DNA from: Arminella tubonensis
GTDB taxonomy: Bacteria > Pseudomonadota > Alphaproteobacteria > Rhizobiales > Rhizobiaceae
Direction of reading: 5' to 3'
Assembly (NCBI RefSeq): GCF_003240585.1
Contig: NZ_PCDP01000038.1
Location: 62,001-126,000, forward strand
Length of the DNA stretch: 64,000 nt
Shown here: piece by piece, positions 35,396 through 44,372 of the stretch
Numbering within the stretch: position 1 is the stretch's first letter
How the letters are laid out: each line of letters begins with the position of its first letter
The notes under the pieces: model-generated
Told to the model about the DNA's origin: nothing
The model's database searches: none
What the model saw: only the letters and a program-made list of their open reading frames with translations
Translations under genes and position numbers: made by a program

Positions 35396-37372
35396 TTACC
35401 TCGGTGCGGCACGTCGCTGCAGGGCATAGGTTTCCACCTTGGCTCTGAGGGAGGCCATGCCGTCCTGCAGCACGGCCAGGTTCTCATCAACGACCGGGGC
35501 GGCTGGTGCCCGCTCCGTCTCCCTGAAGGGGCGATCGTTGGCGACCGATGTGGTGATGTCGAATCTCAGCGGAGGTGGCTCGATTGCGGGGCGCTTTTCC
35601 TCCACCGCTTTATTCCGATTGGGCTCGGGCGTGTTGATATCGACTGCAGCGTCCTCGTCGCTCAGCAGGGCATCGGCCACCCATGTGCGCAGGAACACGA
35701 GGCAAATGGCGATACCCAGCGCCATCAGAAACCCTGTCATCTCGGCGGCAGCCAAATTGTCGTCGAGAGGCCACGCAGGGGCGACGGCTGGAACGGCAAC
35801 GGAAAGCGGAACCGGAGTTGCGGACGGTTTGTCGATGCCGACGGTCTGCAGCGCCGCCTCATAGCGAGCGCGGGCTGTCTCAGCACCATCCTGCAGCTGG
35901 CCGAAGCGGACCATGTCGATGCCGACGGTTTTCTGCCCGAGCGCGACGACCTTGTCGGCGAGCGACTTCTGGTCGCTGAGCGCCAGCTTGAGTTCCGCGT
36001 CGCAGGAGGCGACGAGACGCTGCAGCTCGGCCTGGATTTGCGCGCGCAAGCCATCGACGGTCGATTGTTGCGCCAACAGCCGGGGATGGCGCGGGCCGAG
36101 CTGGGCCGAGAGCTGGGATAGCGTGCTCTTTTCGGCGGCGTAGCGGTTTCGCAGCTCCTCCAGCCCGGCGGGAGAGCCAAGGTCTGGCGAAAGCGAACCG
36201 TCGAGTATGTCGGCGAGCTTGGTGGTTTTCGCGGCAGTGATGCGGATCTGGGCCGTCTGCACCGCATTCGCGGCCGCCGCGACCTCCGCGTCCATATCCT
36301 TGCGCTGCTGCTGCAACTCGACGGCAGCCTTGATCTTGTCGTCGCCGACCTCAGCCCTGAAGGCAGCGAGCGCAGCGACCGCCTGATCATAGGCCTTGCT
36401 GCTCGCGTCAGCTGCGGCGGCGCCTTTGCCGGAAGCGGTGGTATTCTGCGTCATCGCCGCGTCATAGACGGCGACATCGGCCAACAGATTGGCGATCCGC
36501 GCAGATTTCGCCGCATTGCCTGAGACGATTGAGAGCTGCAGCGCGCCGGTCCGCTGATCGCTCGCCACCAGAAGACTATCGCGCAGCTTGGCTTGCGCCC
36601 GCGACGGCGCGTCCGATGCACCGCCGCTGCCGGCGAAGAGATCGAAGACGACGCCCATGGCTGTTGTCTTGCCACCGGTGAATTCGGCGTCGCGGTCCAG
36701 CTTCAGCTTGGCAACGACCTGGGAGAGAAGATGCGGCGATGAGAGACGGGCGGCGATGGCGCCGAGGAGACCTTGTTGCGAAACTGGCTCGCCCTGCAAT
36801 TGCAGCCGGGCCTGCGCGACATAGCGGGGAGGACCAGCCAGCCATGCAGGGATGCTCGCGCCCACAATGGACATTGCAACGACGAAGGCGATCGATGACA
36901 GGCCGAACGCCCAGCGGCGGCGCGGCAACCGAACGGGATTTGAGTTATCCGGGATAACAATTTGCGACTGCAATTCCGGCGGCGAATCGGATCGCTTCGG
37001 TTCATGCTGGGCGGCTTCCACCGGTTCCCACTCCAGCTCGACGTCGGAGACATCCAACTCCGGAGCGATGGGCCGATGGATTTCGGCCGTCGGCTCGCGC
37101 TGCAGGATTCCCCTTATGACGGACGATATGGGCGCCGGCTCGTCGAGCGCTGCTCTCGCACCGTTTCGGCCGGATGCGGGGTGCAGGTCGCCCCGTAGCG
37201 CACGGCTGATAATATCGAGGAGTTCGGCGTCGCTGGGCGACTGGATGTTTGCAGCCGAGGGATAAGCCTGGCCGCCGCCAACGAGTGCGCGGACGGGTTC
37301 GCCATTCCGCGACAACGGCCTGACGCTAGCGTCGTATAGGCGGGGTTTCCTGATCTCTCGTGGCTGCGGCAT
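35396..37372 (-). CDS. Wzz-type polysaccharide co-polymerase without kinase domain
   Basis: This 658-residue protein has a long proline- and charge-rich cytoplasmic N-terminus (1-150), TM1 at about 155-178 (FGLSSIAFVVAMSIVGASI), a periplasmic coiled-coil domain (about 185-540) and TM2 at about 545-566 (GFLMALGIAICLVFLRTW). A Wzz-like LGPRHPRLLAQQSTV lies near the end of the coiled coil. ExoP/GumC-type chain-length regulators share this layout but often carry a C-terminal tyrosine kinase; here the C-terminal tail (about 570-658) has no Walker motif. The adjacent WecG/TagA glycosyltransferase supports a role in export of a surface polysaccharide. The polysaccharide is unknown. Confidence 0.68.
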   Translation of the reverse strand: MPQPREIRKPRLYDASVRPLSRNGEPVRALVGGGQAYPSAANIQSPSDAELLDIISRALRGDLHPASGRNGARAALDEPAPISSVIRGILQREPTAEIHRPIAPELDVSDVELEWEPVEAAQHEPKRSDSPPELQSQIVIPDNSNPVRLPRRRWAFGLSSIAFVVAMSIVGASIPAWLAGPPRYVAQARLQLQGEPVSQQGLLGAIAARLSSPHLLSQVVAKLKLDRDAEFTGGKTTAMGVVFDLFAGSGGASDAPSRAQAKLRDSLLVASDQRTGALQLSIVSGNAAKSARIANLLADVAVYDAAMTQNTTASGKGAAAADASSKAYDQAVAALAAFRAEVGDDKIKAAVELQQQRKDMDAEVAAAANAVQTAQIRITAAKTTKLADILDGSLSPDLGSPAGLEELRNRYAAEKSTLSQLSAQLGPRHPRLLAQQSTVDGLRAQIQAELQRLVASCDAELKLALSDQKSLADKVVALGQKTVGIDMVRFGQLQDGAETARARYEAALQTVGIDKPSATPVPLSVAVPAVAPAWPLDDNLAAAEMTGFLMALGIAICLVFLRTWVADALLSDEDAAVDINTPEPNRNKAVEEKRPAIEPPPLRFDITTSVANDRPFRETERAPAAPVVDENLAVLQDGMASLRAKVETYALQRRAAPR

Positions 37373-37524
37373 CGCGGGCTTATCTCGTGCACAAAACCGC
37401 CGAGACTCGTGACGGCAGCTTCCGGAAGATTAACTCACCTTAAATTTTCATGGCAAATAAAGAGTTAACGCCCGAGAATATAACGGCATGGCGAAAGCGC
37501 CCGCCTATGCCGCAGGCTGCAGGT
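37373..37524. other. Wzz-like upstream region
   Basis: A 152-base gap between the WecG/TagA stop and the Wzz-like start. The AT-rich part (about 37438-37490) could carry a minus-strand promoter, so the two genes may not be one transcript. No hairpin with a T run was seen. Confidence 0.35.
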
Positions 37525-38316
37525 TCACGCGTCGGGATATAGGCGTTGATGCCGCTCGCTGAGGCGGTGCCTGGCGACCTGATAGAGAAACAGCGGCACA
37601 CCGAGCAGGTATCGGCGCCAAAGACGGCCCGGTTCCTTTTGCAGGCGGTAGACCCACTCCAGCCGCAGCGTGCGCATGATCGAGGGTGCCCGCGGAACGG
37701 TACCCGAGACGAAGTCGAACAGGGCACCGACCGTCAGAACGAGACGGGCGTGTTCGGGGGTGACATTGGCCGCCACCCAAGCTTCCTGCAGCGGCGTTCC
37801 CATGCCGACGATCAGCACGTCGAGTTTTTGCCGCTCGATTTCAGCGACGACGCCTTGGCTGTTCTGCTTGTCGAAATAGCCATCGGAGATGACGACGAAG
37901 TTATGCCAGGGAGCGTGCGCTCGGAAATTTTCAGCTGCTTTTTCAATTACTTCGCGTCGTCCTCCGACCAGTCCAATACGTTTTGGCTTGTCCATGAAGG
38001 TCAGAAGCGCCGGCACGAAATCAGTTCCGTTGAGATTGGCGGGGAACGATGCGCCGTGGGAAACGCGTGAAGCGATGTCCAACCCGAGCCCATCCGGCAG
38101 CACCAGATTGCCCGAAAGGACTTCGCGGTAGTTTCCGTCATTCAGCATGACGAGCATGTTGTGGGCGTTGACGAAGGATATCACCGTCTGGCCAGCGGTT
38201 GCCGACGCCAGCTCGTTGACAAAGGTGAGCGCGTCCTGCCAATCGAGATCGCAGACCGGCAGATCGAATATCATTCGACGCGACGCATGCACCGCGAAAT
38301 TTGCGACCAGATTCAC
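37525..38316 (-). CDS. WecG/TagA/CpsF-family glycosyltransferase
   Basis: This 263-residue GT26 enzyme has the family motifs VISFVNAHNMLVMLND (about 43-58), LPDGLGLDIASR with the catalytic-region Asp, NGTDFVPALL, RIGLVGGRREVIEKA, VLIVGMGTPLQEAW and FDFVSGTVPRAP. The latter includes the arginine-rich C-terminal part LRLEWVYRLQKEPGRLWRRY that docks to the membrane. Members transfer N-acetylmannosamine(uronate) or glucosyl units to undecaprenyl-linked acceptors. The start is GTG at 38316, preceded by AGGAGG at ideal spacing. It is near a Wzz-like gene, forming a small surface-polysaccharide module. Confidence 0.85.
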   Translation of the reverse strand: MNLVANFAVHASRRMIFDLPVCDLDWQDALTFVNELASATAGQTVISFVNAHNMLVMLNDGNYREVLSGNLVLPDGLGLDIASRVSHGASFPANLNGTDFVPALLTFMDKPKRIGLVGGRREVIEKAAENFRAHAPWHNFVVISDGYFDKQNSQGVVAEIERQKLDVLIVGMGTPLQEAWVAANVTPEHARLVLTVGALFDFVSGTVPRAPSIMRTLRLEWVYRLQKEPGRLWRRYLLGVPLFLYQVARHRLSERHQRLYPDA

Positions 38317-38635
38317 ACAAGACCTCCTGCAATCGACGCCTCATGCGTCGACGCACATCACACGGGCTTCGGCAACAACCACGCAGCCGCGATGCTTATA
38401 ACAAAGCTCTCCGAAGCAAGTTTTACGGAATTCTCTAGAAGTTGCGAAGGAAGCCCAAGCTTTTGTTAACCATGTCTCGACGAGGTTGGCCGCCGATCCG
38501 AAATTTCTTTGCCGATATACTAATTTTTTATTTTCTAAGCGAGCACGAGCTGAGGTTCTGGTTAACGCAAGAGGCCGCCTCACTGGGAAGCGGCCGGTCG
38601 GATCGAAATATCGCAATGCTGCATTGAAGCCCCAT
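38317..38635. other. Intergenic region at the end of the flagellar cluster
   Basis: This 319-base stretch separates the flagellar block from the wecG-like gene, both on the minus strand. A stem GGCCGC (38573-38578)/GCGGCC (38590-38595) lies just past the last flagellar stop but lacks a long T tract. AT-rich sequence at about 38505-38540 may hold the wecG promoter. No convincing ORF. Confidence 0.45.
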
Positions 38636-39178
38636 CTATTCCGTGGACTTGTCGGCGCCCTCCGGAACAGGATCGCCCTGGACGACCTTCACCGGCTTCA
38701 TGTTCTTCTTGACCGGGCCTGACGCGTTGGAGCGAATCTCGTCCTTCGAGAGGTAGTCGATCTGCTCCACCAGCACGCTGGCAATATAGTCTCCGCCGAG
38801 ACGCTCGTTCATATTCTTCTTGATGTCGCTACGGAATTCATCGAGCTTGAAGGAATTCGGATGGGCGATGTCGATCATCTTGTTGCCGACAAGCAGCGTG
38901 AACAGCTGGTCCGTCGTCAATTCGACCAGTGGGAGCGGCAGATCCTTGGCCTTGTCCTTGTTCATCATGAACGAGACCTTAGTGAGGAAATAGCCGCTCA
39001 CGCCATCATTGCTGATGACGGGGATATTGATCTGTTCGCCCTTGACGAATTCCTGCGTCGGCGTTTTTGCGGCGTTCGGGTCGGTCGTCGGCGCGGTTGC
39101 CAGCTGCACGGAAAAATAGACCGCCGCCAGAGTGACCACGCAAACCCAAACGCCTGTTAGAACGAGCTTGATCATCAA
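38636..39178 (-). CDS. Flagellar-cluster single-pass membrane protein of unknown function
   Basis: This 180-residue protein has one N-terminal TM (about 4-26, LVLTGVWVCVVTLAAVYFSV) and a periplasmic domain that includes FVKGEQINIPVISNDGVSGYFL and DEFRSDIKKNMNERLGG. The FliL-like pattern (short cytoplasmic end, TM, then a domain in which a ligand-like YFLTKVSFMM strand is followed by helices) makes a distant FliL relation possible. The start overlaps the upstream gene stop by four bases (39175-39178). It is the last gene of the long flagellar operon. Function unknown. Confidence 0.65.
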   Translation of the reverse strand: MMIKLVLTGVWVCVVTLAAVYFSVQLATAPTTDPNAAKTPTQEFVKGEQINIPVISNDGVSGYFLTKVSFMMNKDKAKDLPLPLVELTTDQLFTLLVGNKMIDIAHPNSFKLDEFRSDIKKNMNERLGGDYIASVLVEQIDYLSKDEIRSNASGPVKKNMKPVKVVQGDPVPEGADKSTE

Positions 39179-39540
39179 GCCTCACGAACGAGAAATTGTT
39201 CCTGGGAATATGTGCCATCCGCATCGGCGTCCTGCACGGCATTCTTCAGAATCTCGGCCACGGCGCGAACCGCTTCCAGATGCGCTTCGACGCGCCGGGC
39301 GTTGAGCACGAGCTTCTTCTTCAGCGCGTGCAACTGCTCGATATGTGCTGCCGCGAGTTCTGCCGGATCGGTGTCGCGAAACAGCATCGACAGCTCGTAG
39401 AGGCACCGGCTCTTGTGCGCGTTGGATACCTTCAGGTCGAAATCCCGGTCCTTGCCGATCCTGACATTCTCGTTGTCGATGATCATTTCAAGGCGGCCAA
39501 GTACAGACTTGATGCGATAGTCGTTCGAAATTATTTCCAT
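39175..39540 (-). CDS. FlgN-like putative flagellar export chaperone
   Basis: This 121-residue, largely helical protein reads LGRLEMIIDNENVRIGKDRDF near the N-terminus, resembling the LxxLxxLLxxENxAL start of FlgN chaperones. The rest is coiled (AAAHIEQLHALKKKLVLNAR). FlgN chaperones hook-associated proteins FlgK and FlgL, whose genes lie in this cluster. The similarity is by eye; FliT-like or unrelated origin is possible. It overlaps the next gene by four bases. Confidence 0.5.
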   Translation of the reverse strand: MEIISNDYRIKSVLGRLEMIIDNENVRIGKDRDFDLKVSNAHKSRCLYELSMLFRDTDPAELAAAHIEQLHALKKKLVLNARRVEAHLEAVRAVAEILKNAVQDADADGTYSQEQFLVREA

Positions 39541-39552
39541 GTCCCCACCCCC

Positions 39553-40146
39553 TTAAGCTGTTTTCGCCAAGATGCTCGCATTGACCACCGAGCCGTTTTC
39601 ATCCGTGTCGGTGGATGTCGTGCCAAGTGTCTTGCGCTCGAAATCGGTGATTGCGCTCAGCGCCATCTTGCGATCGTTTTCATCGGTCGCGACGTTGGCA
39701 ACGCCGGTCCCGCGGGTTTTCTGCAGCTGCTCGTGGAACATCTTCTCGGCAATGCCGATACCGCCGTCCTTGGCAAGCGTGTTGCCCAACTGCTCGGCCA
39801 TCATGCCCTTCCAGATCTCGCCGGCATTGCCCTTGCCGTACAGCGTGTCGCTGGTCGGGAGCATGTTCTTGACGAAATTCTGCAGAACCATGGCTTCGAA
39901 CTTCTGGTAGGCGGCCGGCACCTTCTCCGACTTGACCTGTGTGTGCGCGTTGCCAAGGCCCGACTGCGTGCCGGCCTTGTTCAAAATGTCGACAGTCGAC
40001 GCGAAGCCGTTTCCGGCCTCTGCGAGACTGGTAGCGGCAAAGGCCGCCTTGTTTGCCTGGAGCTTGGCCTGGGCGGCCTGAACGTCGACCGGATCTGCGG
40101 CCTTCAAAACATCCAGGACCAAATCACTCGGGGGTGAAATCGCCAC
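39553..40146 (-). CDS. flgJ: FlgJ-like rod-binding protein (no muramidase domain)
   Basis: This 197-residue protein has the FlgJ N-terminal rod-binding pattern AYQKFEAMVLQNFVKNMLP (about 78-96) followed by GEIWKGMMAEQLGNTLAKDGGIGIAE (shortened: WKGMMAEQLGNTLAKDGG). The C-terminal glucosaminidase domain of enterobacterial FlgJ is missing, as is normal in alphaproteobacteria; the lytic transglycosylase at 50174-50779 may supply the peptidoglycan-cutting activity. The start is GTG at 40146 with AAGGAA upstream. Confidence 0.75.
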   Translation of the reverse strand: MAISPPSDLVLDVLKAADPVDVQAAQAKLQANKAAFAATSLAEAGNGFASTVDILNKAGTQSGLGNAHTQVKSEKVPAAYQKFEAMVLQNFVKNMLPTSDTLYGKGNAGEIWKGMMAEQLGNTLAKDGGIGIAEKMFHEQLQKTRGTGVANVATDENDRKMALSAITDFERKTLGTTSTDTDENGSVVNASILAKTA

Positions 40147-40177
40147 GTCACGTTCCTTTCACTTGAAATCGCGACGA

Positions 40178-40597
40178 TTATGATTTTTGAAGCTTGCTGG
40201 AGGCTGGCGTTGCGGACGCGGCCTGCTGGTCGATGATGTCGTAGACCGCATTGTCGTCGGATTCGCGGGATTCCAGCGCGCGAGCGTCGTTCATATGCTC
40301 TTCGAGACGGTTCGCCTTGGTGCGTTCGGTCAGCACGCGTGTCTCTATCATCGCCTGCATTCCGGCAAGCTGCTGGTCTCGCAGCGTCAAACGCCCGAAT
40401 CGGTCCGCATAGTGGCCTGAGAACACCATATGGACGGGATCCATCGACCCGATCGCATCGATGACGCGATCCATCGATTGCCCCACCTCGCTGCGGACCT
40501 TGCTGGTCTCGGCAAGATCGCTTTCCGCCATGCGTTCGAGATGGCGCTGAACGGCGACGAGGCGCTTCAATTTTTCCGATCGCGTTCGTTCGGCCAT
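40178..40597 (-). CDS. FliJ-like coiled-coil flagellar protein (tentative)
   Basis: This 139-residue protein is helical and charged throughout (EKLKRLVAVQRHLERMAESD..., RTKANRLEEHMNDARALE), of the size and style of FliJ, the coiled-coil stalk of the flagellar export ATPase. Sequence conservation in FliJ is low, so this is an inference from length, composition and location between fliR and flgJ. Confidence 0.5.
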   Translation of the reverse strand: MAERTRSEKLKRLVAVQRHLERMAESDLAETSKVRSEVGQSMDRVIDAIGSMDPVHMVFSGHYADRFGRLTLRDQQLAGMQAMIETRVLTERTKANRLEEHMNDARALESRESDDNAVYDIIDQQAASATPASSKLQKS

Positions 40598-40613
40598 GTC
40601 GCTCTCCCTGCCG

Positions 40614-41366
40614 TCAATGGCCGTTGTAGACGCTGAGAAAGGCGTCCGAAAACTGGCTGATCATGGCGGCTATGCTGAGATAGAGCATGAACAAGCCACC
40701 CATCAAAAGGTATGGCGTCGAGATGAAGTAGATCGGGATCTGCGGCGCCAGCTTGTTGATGAAGCCGACCGAGAACTGGAACATCAGCCCATAGAGGAGG
40801 AACGGGCTGGCCAGCCGCAGCATGATAAATGTGGTGGCCTGAAGCGTATCGGTGAAGGAGATCAGCGTCGCCTGCATCTGTAGATGCCCGCCAAACGGGA
40901 TGACAGTGTAGCTGTCGACCAGCGCCTTGAAGACGTAGTGGTGGAAATCCATGATGAACAGGATCATCAGGCCGGCGAAGGTGATCAGGCTGGTGAGCGA
41001 TGTCTCACTGGATTCCTCGACCAGATCCATCCCGCCGGGCGCGCTGAAACCGATCAGCATCGATATGACCGACCCGGCGAATTGCAGGCCCAGCGTATAA
41101 AGCCGCGCCATCATCCCGTACATCGCGCCGATCAGCGATTCGGTGAAGATCAGGTATATATAGTTGGCGCCGCCGGCGGACGCCTTGGGATAGATGGTCT
41201 CCCACAAGACAGGCAGTATCGCCATCGACAGGGCGACGGCAACGAGAATGCGGATCTGCTGCGGAATACGGGCAGACGAGAACCCCGGAAGAACCATCAC
41301 GCAGGCGCCTATGCGGCAGAATGCGAGAAACAAGGCAAGGATGGTCCCCTGAGGGTCTGAAATCAT
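40614..41366 (-). CDS. fliR: Flagellar export gate protein FliR
   Basis: This 250-residue membrane protein of the type III export gate has six hydrophobic segments, with FLAFCRIGACVMVLPGFSS near the start, RIPQQIRILVAVALSMAI, and LASPFLLYGLMFQFSVGFINK (shortened LLYGLMFQFSVGFINK) as in the FliR family. FliR with FliP and FliQ forms the helical export channel. The start ATG overlaps the flhA stop by four bases. Confidence 0.93.
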   Translation of the reverse strand: MISDPQGTILALFLAFCRIGACVMVLPGFSSARIPQQIRILVAVALSMAILPVLWETIYPKASAGGANYIYLIFTESLIGAMYGMMARLYTLGLQFAGSVISMLIGFSAPGGMDLVEESSETSLTSLITFAGLMILFIMDFHHYVFKALVDSYTVIPFGGHLQMQATLISFTDTLQATTFIMLRLASPFLLYGLMFQFSVGFINKLAPQIPIYFISTPYLLMGGLFMLYLSIAAMISQFSDAFLSVYNGH

Positions 41367-43450
41367 GAAATGGCGCCCAGAATCTTGATCTCGATTCCTT
41401 TTGCCAATTCCACATGCGACAGAACGGGGAGAGTCGCGAACAGGCGTTCGATGATCATGCGCACATAGGATCGTGTTTCCGGCGACGTGACAAGTACGAA
41501 GGGTAGTCCGCGGTCCATGAATTCACGGATAACTTTGGTTGCCTGCTCGCTGAACTCCTCAAGCGTGCGCGGATCGATGTCGAATTCGATGACTTCGCCC
41601 TTCGGGTCACGCTTCAGCGCCTGATGGAAGACGAGGTCCCATTTGCTGCCGAGGCGCAACACGCGAAGCACGCCGTTATCAGCCAGGTCGCCGCAGAGCT
41701 GCTGCGACATGCGAACGCGGACGTGCTCGACGATCTGCTCCGTCTTGCGGACGTGCGGTGCTAGTTCGGCGACGGCTTCGAGAATGAGGTGGAGGTTGCG
41801 GATCGAGACGCGCTCGGCGAGCAGCAGCTTCAAGACGGCCTGCAGGCCGGAATAGGACATGTGCGAGGTGCAGATCTCGTCGGCAAGTTTCTTGTATTCC
41901 GGGTCGAGGCGATCGATCAGGATCTTGACGTCCTTGTAGGAGAGAAGCGCCGGCAGGTTGTTGCGGATGACTTCGCTCATGTGCGTCAGCACGACCGAAA
42001 CATTGTCGATCGGCTGGAAGCCCTCGCGCTTCAGATCTTCGGCAAAGGCCTCGAGAACCGATACGGCGGGCATGCCGAAAGCCGGTTCGCGGATTTCGTC
42101 GCCCGGTACAGTCGGCTTGCGGCCGGCACCGGTCACGACAAGCACTTCACCGACGCGCAGGATATTCGAGGCGATGGTCGTGCCGTGGATGCGGATTTGG
42201 TAGGACTTGTCGGCAATGGCGATATCGTCGGTGACCTTGATCTCGGGGACGACGAAGCCGTATTGCGTGGCGAACTTCTTGCGCATCTTGCCGACGCGGA
42301 AGGCCAGTTCCTGGTGGGCGCCGAGCATGCGGGTGGAGACGATCTTGCCGAGTGCCAGCTCGATTTCCGAGGTCTTGAGCACCGATTTGACAGAGTCCTT
42401 TTCGAGCTCCTTGGACTGCATCACCTTCTTTTCCTCCTGGTCGCGGAGGATCTTGTTTCCGGCTTCGATCTGGCGCGGGATCAGCCACGCACCGGTCGCC
42501 ATCAGGCCACCCAGCGTGATGAAGGGAAAGAACGGCAGGCCGGGCATGATCGCCAGGATGCCCATGAGGACCGCGGCGACTGCGAGCGCACGGGGATAGC
42601 CGCTGAGCTGGTTGATAACGGCCTGGTCGGTCGAGCCGGTGCTGCCGCCGCGGGTAACGAGGAAGCCTGCTGCAAGCGAAACGATCAGCGCCGGCATCTG
42701 GGCGACGAGACCGTCGCCGACGGAGAGCTTGACGAAGACGTCGGCAGCCTCGCCGATCGGCATGCCATGGCGGAAATAGCCGATGATGATGCCGCCGAAG
42801 ATGTTGATGCTGGTGATCAGGAGGCCGGCGACTGCATCACCGCGCACGAACTTCGAGGCACCGTCCATCGCGCCGAAGAAGGAGCTTTCCTCCTCCAGCT
42901 CCTTGCGCCGTCGCTGCGCTTCCTTTTCATCGATGAGACCGGCGGACAGATCGGCGTCGATTGCCATCTGCTTGCCGGGAATGGCGTCAAGGGTGAAACG
43001 CGCTCCGACTTCGGCGATACGCGTCGCGCCCTTGGTGATGACGATGAAATTGATGGTGATGAGGATCAGGAAGACGATCAGACCGATGACGAAATCGCCG
43101 GACATTACGAGATTTGCAAAGCCGGCGATGACGCCGCCAGCCGCCCTCTCACCTTCGAAACCGTGAGAGAGAATGACGCGTGTCGTCGCTATGTTCAGCG
43201 CCAGACGCGTCATGGTGGCAATCAGCAGGATGGTTGGGAAGGACGAGAACTCGAGCGGCTTCTGAATCCACAACGCAACCATCAGGATCAACACGGAAAG
43301 TGCGATCGAGAATGCCAGGCCCATGTCGATCAGAAACGGCGGAATGGGCAGGAACAGGACGCAGAGGATCAGGATGATGCCCATCGCGAAGCCGACATCG
43401 CGCAGGCTCGGATTGACTTTCGGAAGGGCTATTGCAGGAGGCTGCGCCAT
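41363..43450 (-). CDS. flhA: Flagellar export protein FlhA
   Basis: This 695-residue export gate protein has about eight TM segments in residues 15-320 and a FHIPEP-type cytoplasmic stretch with [34 protein letters not shown] (shortened [18 protein letters not shown], about 140-157). The large C-terminal cytosolic domain (about 350-695) has the chaperone/substrate platform, for example [15 protein letters not shown]. I chose ATG at 43450 because it gives the 695-residue length usual in Rhizobiaceae; a GTG at 43498 would add 16 residues and has a badly spaced ribosome site. Confidence 0.94.
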   Translation of the reverse strand: [695 protein letters not shown]

Positions 43451-43579
43451 TTTGTCGGTTTCCGTCTCTTCATGAGAGGGGACAAGCGGCGTTGCCACTT
43501 ATCCTATTCAAACCGAGAATTAGGGGGTGAAGCTTGCGCGAGGATGATTGCGGGGCCGGTCAGCCCTTGCGTCTCGCGC

Positions 43580-43846
43580 TCAAAAGCCGGACTGGATGCG
43601 CGAAAACACCAGATTGGTGAAGATCGAGATCTGCGAACCGACGAACGGGGCCGTAACGCCGACCGTCACCATGACCGCGACGATCTTCGGCACGAAGGTC
43701 AGCGTCGCTTCCTGAATCTGGGTCAGCGCCTGGATGATGGCGATGACCAGGCCGACAATCATGGCCGCAAGGACAGCCGGACCCGACGCGATGAGGACTG
43801 TCCAGATCGCGGCCTGAAAGATGTCCAGTGCATCAGCTTCATTCAT
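43580..43846 (-). CDS. fliQ: Flagellar export gate protein FliQ
   Basis: This 88-residue protein with two TM hairpin helices (TVLIASGPAVLAAMIVGLVI, about 16-35, and VAVMVTVGVTAPFVG) and the family motif ALTQIQEATLTFVPKI between them is a FliQ. It packs with FliP and FliR in the export pore. About 130 bases separate it from flhA and 37 from flgD. Confidence 0.93.
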   Translation of the reverse strand: MNEADALDIFQAAIWTVLIASGPAVLAAMIVGLVIAIIQALTQIQEATLTFVPKIVAVMVTVGVTAPFVGSQISIFTNLVFSRIQSGF

Positions 43847-43883
43847 GTCGAGGCCATTCCCGCTTCATACGAGGGACCAGTGT

Positions 43884-44372
43884 TTAGTTGGTCGAACTGT
43901 CAGTGCTGGTTGTCGACGTGGTATCGATGTCCGCACTGCCGCCGGCCGGCGTTACACTGATTCCCGGCTGCACGAGAACCTTATCCCCTGCCTCGGTAAT
44001 TGCAATGATGCCGTCGGAATAGACGCTGACTTCCTTGACCGTACCCTTGACCGTGCCATCGGCGCTGATGATGTCCTTGCCGACGTAGTTCGCGGCCTGG
44101 GACAGCATCTGGTTGGTGAGCACCGTTTCCAGATGGTTGTTGGTCTGGATCTGCTGTTCGACCTGCGAGAAGCTGGCCAGCTGCGAGATCTGCGCGCTGG
44201 CATCCATCGGGCTGGTCGGATCCTGGTCTTTCATCTGGGCGATGAGAAGCTGCAGGAAGTCGTTATAGTTGATGGTCGCGCCAGCTGCCGCCGTCGCCGA
44301 ATTGGAGCTGTTGGCGTCGCCTGAGGCAGCGGCGTTGTTGGTCGAGATAGCGCTGACCGGGTCTACCGCCAT
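43884..44372 (-). CDS. flgD: Flagellar hook cap protein FlgD
   Basis: This 162-residue hook-capping protein has the FlgD N-terminal motif YNDFLQLLIAQMKDQDPTSP (about 35-54), then LASFSQVEQQIQTNNHLETV, and a short C-terminal beta part. It is shorter than enterobacterial FlgD (about 230), as is common in rhizobia. FlgD caps the growing hook made of FlgE. It overlaps flbT by ten bases. Confidence 0.93.
   Translation of the reverse strand: MAVDPVSAISTNNAAASGDANSSNSATAAAGATINYNDFLQLLIAQMKDQDPTSPMDASAQISQLASFSQVEQQIQTNNHLETVLTNQMLSQAANYVGKDIISADGTVKGTVKEVSVYSDGIIAITEAGDKVLVQPGISVTPAGGSADIDTTSTTSTDSSTN

Noticed and set aside
41789..43960. Plus-strand 723-residue frame opposite flhA and fliQ
   Set aside because: Antisense shadow, spanning two real genes and the gap between them; Asp/Glu/Arg/His-rich composition without structure.
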